Assembly (NCBI GenBank): GCA_022361535.1
Contig: JAKSAU010000243.1
Location: 1-30,181, forward strand
Direction of reading: 5' to 3'
Source: Desulfobacterales bacterium
GTDB lineage: Bacteria > Desulfobacterota > Desulfobacteria > Desulfobacterales > Desulfobacteraceae
Length of the DNA: 30,181 nucleotides
Every line of letters begins with the position of its first letter. Position 1 is the stretch's first letter. The notes under the pieces were generated by a model. The model saw only the letters and a list, made by a program, of their open reading frames with translations, was not told where the DNA came from and ran no database searches. This document shows, in pieces, positions 1 to 7,741 of the stretch. Position numbers and translations under genes: made by a program.

Positions 1-2
1 CC

Positions 3-788
3 CAGGAAGACAGCCACGGTATCAATGACATCACACACGAGCTTTCCCAGGACCAAGTGCTTTCAGCACAAACGCTAAAAATATGCAACTCTGCCCTGTT
101 TGCAGGTACTGCCCGTGTCGATACCCTTAAAGATGCCGTCCTGCTCTTAGGCAAGAATATGCTTGTAAAAACAGTAATCACCGCGGCAGTTGAAGCATAT
201 TACGGCCAAACCGGTATGTCCGGATACTCTTTGTGTAAAGGCGGACTTTTCTTCCATGCCGTGGGAGTGGGCAGCCTGGCTGAAAAATTAGCAGAAAAAA
301 CAGGAAAAACAGATCCCAAGCAAGCGTATACTGCAGGCCTTCTGCACGATATAGGCAAGGTGGTCCTTGACCAATATATAGCAGACAGTTCCCCTTTATT
401 ATTCAGGCAAATTGGAGAAGATGACAAAAGCTTTATCCAGGCAGAAGAGCAAATACTTGATTTTACCCATTGCCAGGCCGGATCAATACTTGCAAACCAT
501 TGGCAATTTTCAGATGCCCTCTCCCAGGTTATCCGATACCACCACACCCCGGAAAAAGCACAGACCCATCACGGGCTGGTAGATATTGTGTATTTGGCCG
601 ATCTTCTTATGGAGAAATTTTTCACAGGCCTTGATCTTGAAATAATTGATTCCCAATATTTAGAATCCGTACTTATGAAACTGGGACTGGATTTCCAGAG
701 CCTGCCGGTATTTATAGATGCCTTGCCCCTGGAAGCATTGACCCATCACCACACATCCAACAACAATGGAACCGTCAATGACAGATAA
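3..788 (+). CDS. HDOD domain signalling protein, 5' truncated
   Basis: The reading frame is open from the left edge, so the true start lies outside the window. The visible part is the helical HDOD domain, a relative of the HD phosphohydrolases found in bacterial signalling proteins. It opens with an LSAQTLKICNSALFAG stretch, typical of the 'one L(L/K)xxNSAxF' signature of HDOD proteins. An HD-like LLHDIGKVVLDQ segment follows about 100 residues later. Output partners are unknown, and any receiver or other N-terminal domain would be off the window. The stop overlaps the start of selA by 11 bases, so the two genes are probably co-transcribed. The family is well supported, while the specific role is not known. 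Confidence 0.82.
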   Translation, partial: QEDSHGINDITHELSQDQVLSAQTLKICNSALFAGTARVDTLKDAVLLLGKNMLVKTVITAAVEAYYGQTGMSGYSLCKGGLFFHAVGVGSLAEKLAEKTGKTDPKQAYTAGLLHDIGKVVLDQYIADSSPLLFRQIGEDDKSFIQAEEQILDFTHCQAGSILANHWQFSDALSQVIRYHHTPEKAQTHHGLVDIVYLADLLMEKFFTGLDLEIIDSQYLESVLMKLGLDFQSLPVFIDALPLEALTHHHTSNNNGTVNDR

Positions 789-2178
789 ACAGCAGCAATT
801 AAAATCCCTTCCCGGTGTAGACAGCCTTCTGGATATTGCCAAATCAGACGACCGTTTTTTACAAGTTCCCAGGTCCGTGGTTCTTGAAGCGGTTCGGACC
901 AGCATAGATGAGGCCCGAAAGGATATCCTTGCGGACAAGCAGGTAGATACTTCCGATGACGCCCTTTTGAAACGTGCAGCAATCTGGGCGAACCAAAAAA
1001 TGAAAAACCGATTGATCCCCTTGATCAACGGGACCGGGGTTGTTCTTCACACCAACCTGGGCCGTGCCCTGCTCTGCCAGGATGCACTCGATAACATTTG
1101 CAGCGTCAACCAGTCCTATTCCAATCTTGAACTCAACCTGGATACAGGTAAACGGGGTATCCGCTATGCTGCCATCGAGGAACTGATCTGTGAGCTAACC
1201 GGTGCTGAAGCTGCCATGGCTGTAAACAACAATGCAGGTGCTGTACTTTTAGCCTTAAACACCATTGCCCAGGGTAAAGAGGTGGTGGTTTCCAGGGGAG
1301 AACTGGTCGAAATCGGCGGATCGTTCAGGGTACCGGATGTTATGACAAAAAGCGGATGCTGCCTAAAAGAAGTGGGAACCACAAACCGGACCCATCCCAG
1401 GGACTATGCCGGTGCCATAAACGAATATACCGGTCTGCTTCTCAAAGTTCATACATCTAACTACAAAATTGAAGGATTTACAGCCAGTGTTTCATTAAAG
1501 GATTTGGCTGCCATTGGTGGCGAACACAATATACCGGTCATGGAAGACTTAGGTTCAGGCACCCTCATCGACTTCGGTCCTTTTGGAATGCCGGCAGAAC
1601 CGCTGGTATCAGAAAGGGTTGCAGCAGGAGCAGATGTGGTTACCTTCAGCGGCGACAAACTCTTAGGCGGGCCCCAGGCAGGTATTATCGTTGGCAAAAA
1701 AGAAACCCTTGACCAAATCAAGGCAAACCCTCTGACCCGGGCCCTACGCATTGACAAAATGACCTTAGCGGCCCTGGAATCAACACTTAAACTTTACCGG
1801 GACAAGGCTGATGCTGTTAAAAAGATCCCGACCCTGAATATGCTGACACGCTCCTATGAAGAAATTTCCAATCAGGCTGACACCCTGTTCAACCTGGTGG
1901 AAAAAGCTGTTGGCGACCAAGCAGAATTATCCCTGGCAGATATGGAATCCAGGCCAGGCGGCGGCTCCTACCCGGAGTTGAAACTGCCTACCCGGTGCCT
2001 GACCATCCGGCCTAAAACCATGTCGGTGGCTGCCCTGGAAAAACAACTGCGTGCTGGTACCCCACCGGTCATGGGCCGCATTGAAGACGATCGGTTTATC
2101 ATTGACCCCAGAACACTTCAACCCGGCCAGGACCAGATCCTTGCCACAACCTTCAACAGGCTGATAAATAAAAAATGA
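778..2178 (+). CDS. selA: L-seryl-tRNA(Sec) selenium transferase (selenocysteine synthase)
   Basis: SelA is a PLP enzyme that converts seryl-tRNA(Sec) to selenocysteyl-tRNA(Sec) using selenophosphate. The protein is about 466 aa, close to the 463 aa of the E. coli enzyme. It has the N-terminal helical region, the INGTGVVLHTNLGRALL motif near residue 85 and the PLP-lysine motif SGDKLLGGPQAG, with the lysine near residue 294. I chose the ATG at 778 rather than the one at 766 because a GGA sits at a suitable distance upstream and the N-terminus then starts MTDKQQ as expected. It overlaps the HDOD gene by 11 bases and the downstream TPR gene by 4 (ATGA). The usual partner selB does not follow it, and no tRNA(Sec) was seen. 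Its presence implies that the organism makes selenoproteins. Confidence 0.96.
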   Translation: MTDKQQQLKSLPGVDSLLDIAKSDDRFLQVPRSVVLEAVRTSIDEARKDILADKQVDTSDDALLKRAAIWANQKMKNRLIPLINGTGVVLHTNLGRALLCQDALDNICSVNQSYSNLELNLDTGKRGIRYAAIEELICELTGAEAAMAVNNNAGAVLLALNTIAQGKEVVVSRGELVEIGGSFRVPDVMTKSGCCLKEVGTTNRTHPRDYAGAINEYTGLLLKVHTSNYKIEGFTASVSLKDLAAIGGEHNIPVMEDLGSGTLIDFGPFGMPAEPLVSERVAAGADVVTFSGDKLLGGPQAGIIVGKKETLDQIKANPLTRALRIDKMTLAALESTLKLYRDKADAVKKIPTLNMLTRSYEEISNQADTLFNLVEKAVGDQAELSLADMESRPGGGSYPELKLPTRCLTIRPKTMSVAALEKQLRAGTPPVMGRIEDDRFIIDPRTLQPGQDQILATTFNRLINKK

Positions 2179-3404
2179 TTCAAAAATTTACGTCCAAGGA
2201 AATTCATTTTTTAAAAACCGGGTCAGATACCCAGCCGGTACACCCACCGGAAACTTATTTTTCAGATCTGATCCACACACCTACCGTAGAATTTTCCGGA
2301 TTTGGCGACCGCTTGGCCGAAATCAAAATCCCCAAGGACAATTTTATTGCCTCGGTAATACAGATCGATGCCCAGGCCCCTGAAAAAACGCGGGAAAAGG
2401 CAAGGGATATTTTTGAAGCCTGCTTTCATTCCGTCCTGGATAAAGATAGAGGCATCTGGGAAAGCCTGGACCCTCTAACGTTTATCCTTGTGTTCTGGGA
2501 TTATGAAACGGAAAAGGACGGGAAACGCCTGCTGACATTGCTAAAAGAAAAAATTTCAGACCGTCTCAAGGCTGAACTGCTCATGGGAACCGCTGTCTAT
2601 CCTTTCCATGATTTCACCAAAGACCAGGTACCTGGCAATGCCCTCAAGGCACTGGACCATGCAGCTTTTTTTGGCCCAGGCCACACGATTGAGTTTGATG
2701 GGATCTCCCTGAATATCAGCGGAGACCGCCTTTACCAACTGGAAAAAACTGATGAAGCCATCCTTGAATATGAAACAGGCCTTGCCATTGATCCTAAAAA
2801 TATCAATCTAATTAACAGTTTGGGCGTTGCCTACGGCATCACAGAAGAAATTGATAAAGCCCTTGAATGCTTTGAACAGGCATCATCCATCAATCCTGAA
2901 GAAGTAATGGTCATTTACAACATCGGCCTGATCCACAGGATTAACGAAAAAGAAGATACAGCGCTTCTCTACTTGAAAAAAGCACATGCCATTAATCCGG
3001 ATATTTTTGAAATAGAGCTGCTGCTCGGTCATTTACTGTTCAAGTCAGAGCAATTTGACCAGGCTATACCCCACCTGGATGCAGCGGTAAAACTCAATCC
3101 GGACTCGGGTACCGCATACAGGCTGAAAGGTGAAATCCTTTTAGACAAAAAAGATGCTGCCGGTGCAGGCATCCAGTTTAACCAGGCAGTCAAATTCAGC
3201 CCCAATGATGCCGTGGCATTGTCAGGATATGCCCGGGCCATGACATTACAAAAAAAGAACCTGAGCATTGCATTGAGTTTTGCCAAAAAGAGCCTGGCTT
3301 TGGACCCGGAAAATGATTTGTTCAAGCAGCGTCTTGAAGAGATCCAGGACATTTACGAACAGGCCATGGAATTGAACCGGGATAACGTTATCAAGTCTGC
3401 CTGA
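2175..3404 (+). CDS. TPR-repeat protein with degenerate GGDEF-like N-terminal region
   Basis: The C-terminal half (about residues 175-395) is a run of roughly six tetratricopeptide repeats. They show the usual spacing, for example 'AILEYETGLAIDPKN', 'ALECFEQASSINPEE' and 'AIPHLDAAVKLNPDS'. TPRs are protein-interaction scaffolds. The N-terminal part (about residues 30-170) has a layout like the end of a nucleotide-cyclase/GGDEF domain (GTAVYPFHDF, then a KALDHAAFFGPGHTIEF stretch) but no GGDEF motif, so any cyclase activity is unlikely. There is no signal peptide or membrane segment, so the protein is probably cytoplasmic. It is translationally coupled to selA by an ATGA overlap and precedes gmhA by 41 bases. 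The role is unknown, and the GGDEF relationship is my inference. Confidence 0.8.
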   Translation: MIQKFTSKEIHFLKTGSDTQPVHPPETYFSDLIHTPTVEFSGFGDRLAEIKIPKDNFIASVIQIDAQAPEKTREKARDIFEACFHSVLDKDRGIWESLDPLTFILVFWDYETEKDGKRLLTLLKEKISDRLKAELLMGTAVYPFHDFTKDQVPGNALKALDHAAFFGPGHTIEFDGISLNISGDRLYQLEKTDEAILEYETGLAIDPKNINLINSLGVAYGITEEIDKALECFEQASSINPEEVMVIYNIGLIHRINEKEDTALLYLKKAHAINPDIFEIELLLGHLLFKSEQFDQAIPHLDAAVKLNPDSGTAYRLKGEILLDKKDAAGAGIQFNQAVKFSPNDAVALSGYARAMTLQKKNLSIALSFAKKSLALDPENDLFKQRLEEIQDIYEQAMELNRDNVIKSA

Positions 3405-3445
3405 GACTGCTCTGTGTTACTAGAAGGAAATCAAAAGGAAACACC

Positions 3446-4015
3446 ATGAAGAATATTATACGCCAGTCTGTTGAGGACAGTATCAAAGCCAAGCAGGTAT
3501 TTTTTGATGCCAACGAGGCGTTGATACTGGAGTGTGCCCAGGCAATGGCCGACACCCTTGAATCAGGGAATAAAATTTTACTTTTTGGAAACGGTGGGTC
3601 AGCCGCAGACTGCCAGCATATTGCTGCAGAATTTGTAAATCGGTTCCAGATAGAAAGACGGCCTCTTGCTGCAATTGCCCTGACCTGTGATACATCAATC
3701 ATCACAAGTATCGGAAATGACTATTCCTATGATGATATTTTCCTAAAACAGGTCCAGGCCCTGGGACAGAACGGGGATCTGGTAATTGGAATTTCAACTT
3801 CAGGCAACTCCCCCAATGTGGTTAAGGCTGCCCAGGCAGCCAAGGATATGAGAATGACCCTTGTGGGTTTTTCAGGTTCCGGTGGCAAGCTCAAAGAGAT
3901 AAGCGACATGGCCTTTTGTGTGGACAGCCCGGTGACGGCAAGGATCCAGGAAGTGCACATTTTACTGGCCCATATCCTGTGCGATCTAACCGAAAGGAAA
4001 ATCTTCAATGGCTGA
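3446..4015 (+). CDS. gmhA: Phosphoheptose isomerase (sedoheptulose-7-phosphate isomerase)
   Basis: GmhA converts sedoheptulose 7-phosphate to D-glycero-D-manno-heptose 7-phosphate, the first step of ADP-heptose synthesis for the LPS inner core. The 189-aa protein matches the family length (about 190). It carries the SIS-domain motifs FGNGGSAADCQHIAAEF and GISTSGNSPNVVKA for sugar-phosphate binding and a C-terminal EVHILLAHILCD helix with the conserved metal-binding histidine. An AAAAGGA ribosome-binding site lies just upstream. The stop overlaps the next gene by 8 bases. Other heptose genes (hldE, gmhB, waaD) are not in this window. The isomerase call is secure. Confidence 0.95.
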   Translation: MKNIIRQSVEDSIKAKQVFFDANEALILECAQAMADTLESGNKILLFGNGGSAADCQHIAAEFVNRFQIERRPLAAIALTCDTSIITSIGNDYSYDDIFLKQVQALGQNGDLVIGISTSGNSPNVVKAAQAAKDMRMTLVGFSGSGGKLKEISDMAFCVDSPVTARIQEVHILLAHILCDLTERKIFNG

Positions 4016-4949
4016 AGAAAAACATCTGGATTATACGAAACTGTCCACCTATTCCATCATGGATCGCAAAAGCCTGGTGTCAAAGGATGATTTTGCTCAG
4101 CCTTGGACAAAGGGAGAAGGCCTTGGCACATTTATGGACAGGCTGCCCGCCATTCTCGCAGGAAAAGACATAAGAGCGGTGATTGAGGCGATTTCCCTTG
4201 CCGCCAAAAATGGAAGGCACGTCTGTTTTGCCATGGGCGGCCATGTAATCAAAACCGGGATGAATCCCATCTTGATTGATTTAATGGAAAAGCAAGTCAT
4301 TACGTTGCTGGCCATGAACGGATCATGCATTATCCATGACCTTGAAACAGCACTTACCGGCCGAACCAGTGAAGATGTCGCTGCAAGTATCGGCACCGGC
4401 AGTTTTGGCATGGCAAAAGAAACCTCGGAACTGCTCAATCAGGCCATTGAGAATGCCAATGAAAAAGGCACGGGGCTTGGCCGGGCTGTGGGACAGCTCA
4501 TACTGGATCAGGACCTGCCCTACAAAGACTTAAGCCTGACTGCCCAGGGAGCAAAACTTGGTCTGCCGGTCACAGTTCACGTGGCCATGGGCACCGATAT
4601 CATTCATATGCATCCGGACTTTGACGGGGCAGGATGTGGTAAAGCATCCATGGATGACTTTAAGATCCTGGCTAAAAACATTGCAGATCTTGAAAACGGG
4701 GTTTTTGTAAATGCCGGGTCTGCCGTGATCCTTCCCGAGGTTTTTTTAAAGGGGTTGACCTTGGTACGGAACCTGGGCCACAAGGTTGACGATTTCACCA
4801 CAGTCAACCTGGATTTTATCCGCCATTACCGGCCCATGACCAATGTGGTCAACCGGCCAACCCTTGGCAAGGGAAAAGGTTACGCCATTGTGGGACACCA
4901 TGAAATCCTCATCCCCTTAATTGCAGCCGGGGTCATTGAGTCCCTGTAG
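4008..4949 (+). CDS. Deoxyhypusine-synthase-like protein of unknown function
   Basis: This 313-aa protein is not a family with a function I can name. Its layout resembles the NAD-binding deoxyhypusine synthase fold. An 'AMGGHVIKTGMNPILIDLM' segment is followed by 'AMNGSCIIHDLE', matching where deoxyhypusine synthases have their VTTAGGVEEDL stretch. Later segments 'GLPVTVHVAMGTDIIHMHP' and 'VFVNAGSAVILPEVFLK' match the positions of the synthase 'PVFSPALTDGSLGD' and 'GMIILGGG' regions. The active-site lysine context of true deoxyhypusine synthases (SWGK) is not recognisable, and bacteria of this kind lack eIF5A, so hypusine formation is unlikely. It overlaps gmhA by 8 bases, which suggests a role tied to sugar-phosphate or envelope metabolism. 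The resemblance is from memory and was not computed. Confidence 0.6.
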   Translation: MAEEKHLDYTKLSTYSIMDRKSLVSKDDFAQPWTKGEGLGTFMDRLPAILAGKDIRAVIEAISLAAKNGRHVCFAMGGHVIKTGMNPILIDLMEKQVITLLAMNGSCIIHDLETALTGRTSEDVAASIGTGSFGMAKETSELLNQAIENANEKGTGLGRAVGQLILDQDLPYKDLSLTAQGAKLGLPVTVHVAMGTDIIHMHPDFDGAGCGKASMDDFKILAKNIADLENGVFVNAGSAVILPEVFLKGLTLVRNLGHKVDDFTTVNLDFIRHYRPMTNVVNRPTLGKGKGYAIVGHHEILIPLIAAGVIESL

Positions 4950-4958
4950 AAAAAGACC

Positions 4959-5633
4959 ATGACAGACGAACTCTTTGATACATGGACAGACAAGTACGAT
5001 GCCTGGTTTGACACACCTTCAGGCCGGTATATCAAACTCTATGAATCAGAAATCCTGATGGATATGCTGAATCCAAACCCTGGGGAACGGATTTTAGATG
5101 TGGGGTGCGGTACAGGAATATTTACCCGGTCTGTACTCGACCGTGGCAGCCGGGTCACAGGTATTGATCTTTCATTTCCCATGCTTCAAATAGCTGTGCA
5201 CCGCGGCACTGCAGATGCCTTTGCAGGCACCTGTTCTAATATGTGCGCCCTGCCCTTTGCGGACAATCAGTTTGACAAGGTCTTTTCCATGACGGCCATA
5301 GAATTTGTAGAGGACGCAAAAAAGGCGGTTTCCGAATTGAACCGGGTGACCCAAAAAGGCGGTACTGTTGTCGTCACCACCTTGAACAGCCTCAGCCCAT
5401 GGGCTGACCGCAGAACCCGGAAAGCTAAACAGGGCCACAATTTATTTGAGAATATCTTTTTCAGATCACCGGAAGACATGAAAGCAATTGTGCCAGGTGC
5501 TCCTGAGATCAAGACCGCTATTCATTTTCTTAAAGATACGCCTGAAAAAGAAATTCCCGGAATCGAAGCCGCAGGAAAGAAAAACAGACCTGACACAGGT
5601 GCTTTTCTGGCTGTAAAATGGATCAAGACCTGA
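4959..5633 (+). CDS. Class I SAM-dependent methyltransferase
   Basis: This 224-aa protein has the Rossmann-like SAM-binding motif I, ILDVGCGTGIFTRSVLDRG, near residues 45-63. The acidic ribose-binding residue is in GIDLS just after it. Motif post-I/II material follows: ALPFADNQFDKVFSM, typical of the Methyltransf_11 family. The C-terminal part (ENIFFRSPEDMKAIVPGAP) is consistent with small-molecule methyltransferases. The substrate cannot be read from the sequence. It is the last gene of the plus-strand operon, 9 bases after the deoxyhypusine-synthase-like gene, and its 3' end overlaps the convergent transporter gene by 11 bases. Confidence 0.88.
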   Translation: MTDELFDTWTDKYDAWFDTPSGRYIKLYESEILMDMLNPNPGERILDVGCGTGIFTRSVLDRGSRVTGIDLSFPMLQIAVHRGTADAFAGTCSNMCALPFADNQFDKVFSMTAIEFVEDAKKAVSELNRVTQKGGTVVVTTLNSLSPWADRRTRKAKQGHNLFENIFFRSPEDMKAIVPGAPEIKTAIHFLKDTPEKEIPGIEAAGKKNRPDTGAFLAVKWIKT

Positions 5634-6996
5634 TCATTTCCTGTGTCTGTGATTTTGAATCACCAATTCTGTATGGGATAAACAACAAAAGCCCTGCCAC
5701 GCAGCAACCTGCGCAGATGATCCAGATCATTCTGACACCCAAAGGATTTTCCACACTGTATCCAAACCTGGTGAGCGTATAGGTTAGAATGAGAGAACAA
5801 ACAGCCCAACCCGCCTTTCTGACAATCCCGTAAATTCCAAAATAAATGGCTTCAGTCCGTGCACCGTGCTTGAGTTCTCCATAGTCTGTCAGGTCAGAGA
5901 TCAATGCCAGGGATGCCGTAAACATCCCTCCCATGGGAAGCGCTGCCACCGGAAGAATGAAAAGCGCCTGGGTCATTGGTGACAAACCAGGAAGCGAGCC
6001 TATATAAAAACTTGCAACAAAACCAAGGGCCATAAGCAAGATAATCACCCGCATGACCCATCGTTTGGGATATTTTTTAAGAAGCATATACCAGACCGGT
6101 GTGGATAGGGCCATGAGCAGGATAATTTCGCCCATGAGCAAAGATGCGTCTGATTCATTCCGTTTTAAAATCAAAGTGGTCATATAAGGAACATTCATGA
6201 GCATGAGCTGATATGTCATCTGTACCATCATGATCATGGCAGAAAAAGAAAGAACATGCTTGTCTATAAACACTTTTTTCCAGGTAGTAAAAAATCCTTT
6301 TTCATTGTCTGGTGGAGCACTTTCAGGTGGTGAATAATTTTCCTTGACCCCCAAAAGAGTTAATTCACTGGCTACAAATGCAACTGCGCCAAGTACTGCA
6401 GCCATGACAAGGGGCGAAGACATCTCCAAAAGGGGACCGGACAAGCCACCGCCAACCATGGCGCCTATGATACCGATCACAATACCCACCGAAATAATTT
6501 TAACCCGGCCTGCATTTTCCTGGCTCAACTCGGGCACCGTTGCCAGCCAGGGAATCAACAACCCGGTGTAAGCCCAGTAGTAAAAAAAGAGGATGGCTCC
6601 CAGATACACCCCATTTAAAAGGGAGATTCCCTGAACCGGCGGTGTCCACACCAGGATAAAGGTCAGAAAAAGAATCGGGCCTGACACAAAAATAAAGGGT
6701 TTTCTCCTGCCCCATCGAGTACGTGTTCTATCAGACCAATAACCGATCAGCGGATCAGTTACTGCATCCAGGATTCGTCCCAGCATAAGGATGACACCGA
6801 AAACAGTAAGGGAAACATACTGCAGTTTGCCAGTACTTTCCGGCGGTGCGTAAAAGTAAGGCAGCCAGGCATAGAGTACAGTGTCGTAAAGATTAAAGGC
6901 AAACCCGGCCATGTTGTACAGCAGTATGGTGCCCATGGACAGAGCTACCGGGCTCTGCATTAAATTTTTCTCCTGGGTATGGGACTGATTTGCCAT
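5623..6996 (-). CDS. GPH/MelB-type MFS cation:solute symporter
   Basis: This is a roughly 457-aa polytopic membrane protein of the MFS_2 (glycoside-pentoside-hexuronide:cation symporter) type. The diagnostic N-terminal motif is present: ILDAVTDPLIGYWSDRT, followed by RTRWGRRKPFIF. About twelve hydrophobic segments follow, with a hydrophilic central loop around 'KENYSPPESAPPDNEKG'. An upstream in-frame start exists at 7068, but the ATG at 6996 is preferred. It has an AAGGAGG ribosome-binding site six bases upstream, and the longer version would run into the preceding gene. It lies 8 bases after the hydrolase gene and is the last gene of the TetR-led operon, probably moving that pathway's substrate. 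The substrate is unknown; family members are not limited to sugars. Confidence 0.88.
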   Translation of the reverse strand: MANQSHTQEKNLMQSPVALSMGTILLYNMAGFAFNLYDTVLYAWLPYFYAPPESTGKLQYVSLTVFGVILMLGRILDAVTDPLIGYWSDRTRTRWGRRKPFIFVSGPILFLTFILVWTPPVQGISLLNGVYLGAILFFYYWAYTGLLIPWLATVPELSQENAGRVKIISVGIVIGIIGAMVGGGLSGPLLEMSSPLVMAAVLGAVAFVASELTLLGVKENYSPPESAPPDNEKGFFTTWKKVFIDKHVLSFSAMIMMVQMTYQLMLMNVPYMTTLILKRNESDASLLMGEIILLMALSTPVWYMLLKKYPKRWVMRVIILLMALGFVASFYIGSLPGLSPMTQALFILPVAALPMGGMFTASLALISDLTDYGELKHGARTEAIYFGIYGIVRKAGWAVCSLILTYTLTRFGYSVENPLGVRMIWIICAGCCVAGLLLFIPYRIGDSKSQTQEMIRS

Positions 6997-7004
6997 GCGC
7001 CTCC

Positions 7005-7733
7005 TTAAATCACCTGTTTCTGAAGGAATTGATCTATAATTACCTGCATGCGGTTCGGGCCAAAACAATGGAAATGCCCCCCGAAAACCTTTCTCACATC
7101 AATAAATGCAAACCGTTTCATGGTCTTGACCCAATCCTGGATATTGGAATGATAGACATCGTCATACAGATGGCCGTCAAACAGTGCATCACCTGAAAAA
7201 AGGTACCCTGTGGATTCTTCGTACAGTCCGATGCTGCCCGGAGAATGTCCCGGCAAATGCAGTACGGTAAAGGCGCGGTTACCAAGATCAATGATATCAC
7301 CCTCCTCAAGGATGGCAGCGGGTCTGGCCGCCCTGACCTGGTAAAGGTCAGCATCAAACCCTTTAAATGGTGATGCACTGAACATACTGTTGGTAAGGAA
7401 CCCTTGTACGGTAGTATTCTTACGGTCAGGGGAGCAAATAACCGGGGCTTCGGACTCATGAATTCTGAAGTCTTCAAACTCATAGCTTCCCCCGGCATGG
7501 TCAAAATGAGAATGGCTTGATACACAGATAACCGGCCGGGTAAATAGATCGGGCAAACTTTCTTTAAGGCTGATCAAGCCGGTACCGGAATCAAACAGCA
7601 GGTCCCGGTCATCACCGCGGATATGCCAGATATTGCATCCGGTCTCCGGCGCCAATGCCCACTCGCGAATCAATGTAATACCGTGTTCCATCGGGGTAGA
7701 CTCAAACCATTTTATGGCAACAGGTATTTTCAT
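7005..7733 (-). CDS. Metallo-beta-lactamase-fold hydrolase
   Basis: This 242-aa protein has the full metal-binding set of a glyoxalase-II-like MBL enzyme. The HxHxDH motif is at H74, H76, D78 and H79 (VSSHSHFDHAGG), H163 is in HLPGHSPGSIGL, D182 is in FSGDALFDG, and H220/H222 are near the end (VFGGHFHCFG). It should be a dinuclear-metal hydrolase of an ester, thioester or similar bond. There is no signal peptide, so it is cytoplasmic. A good AGGTGG ribosome-binding site precedes the ATG. It sits 8 bases after the beta-propeller gene and 8 bases before the transporter, in a TetR-controlled operon. The substrate is unknown. Confidence 0.9.
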   Translation of the reverse strand: MKIPVAIKWFESTPMEHGITLIREWALAPETGCNIWHIRGDDRDLLFDSGTGLISLKESLPDLFTRPVICVSSHSHFDHAGGSYEFEDFRIHESEAPVICSPDRKNTTVQGFLTNSMFSASPFKGFDADLYQVRAARPAAILEEGDIIDLGNRAFTVLHLPGHSPGSIGLYEESTGYLFSGDALFDGHLYDDVYHSNIQDWVKTMKRFAFIDVRKVFGGHFHCFGPNRMQVIIDQFLQKQVI

Positions 7734-7741
7734 ATGGCCAC

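Noticed and set aside
6996..7068. Longer N-terminus for the transporter starting at 7068
   Set aside because: The extension lies inside the hydrolase gene, is hydrophilic and unlike the family, and the start at 6996 has an AAGGAGG site.
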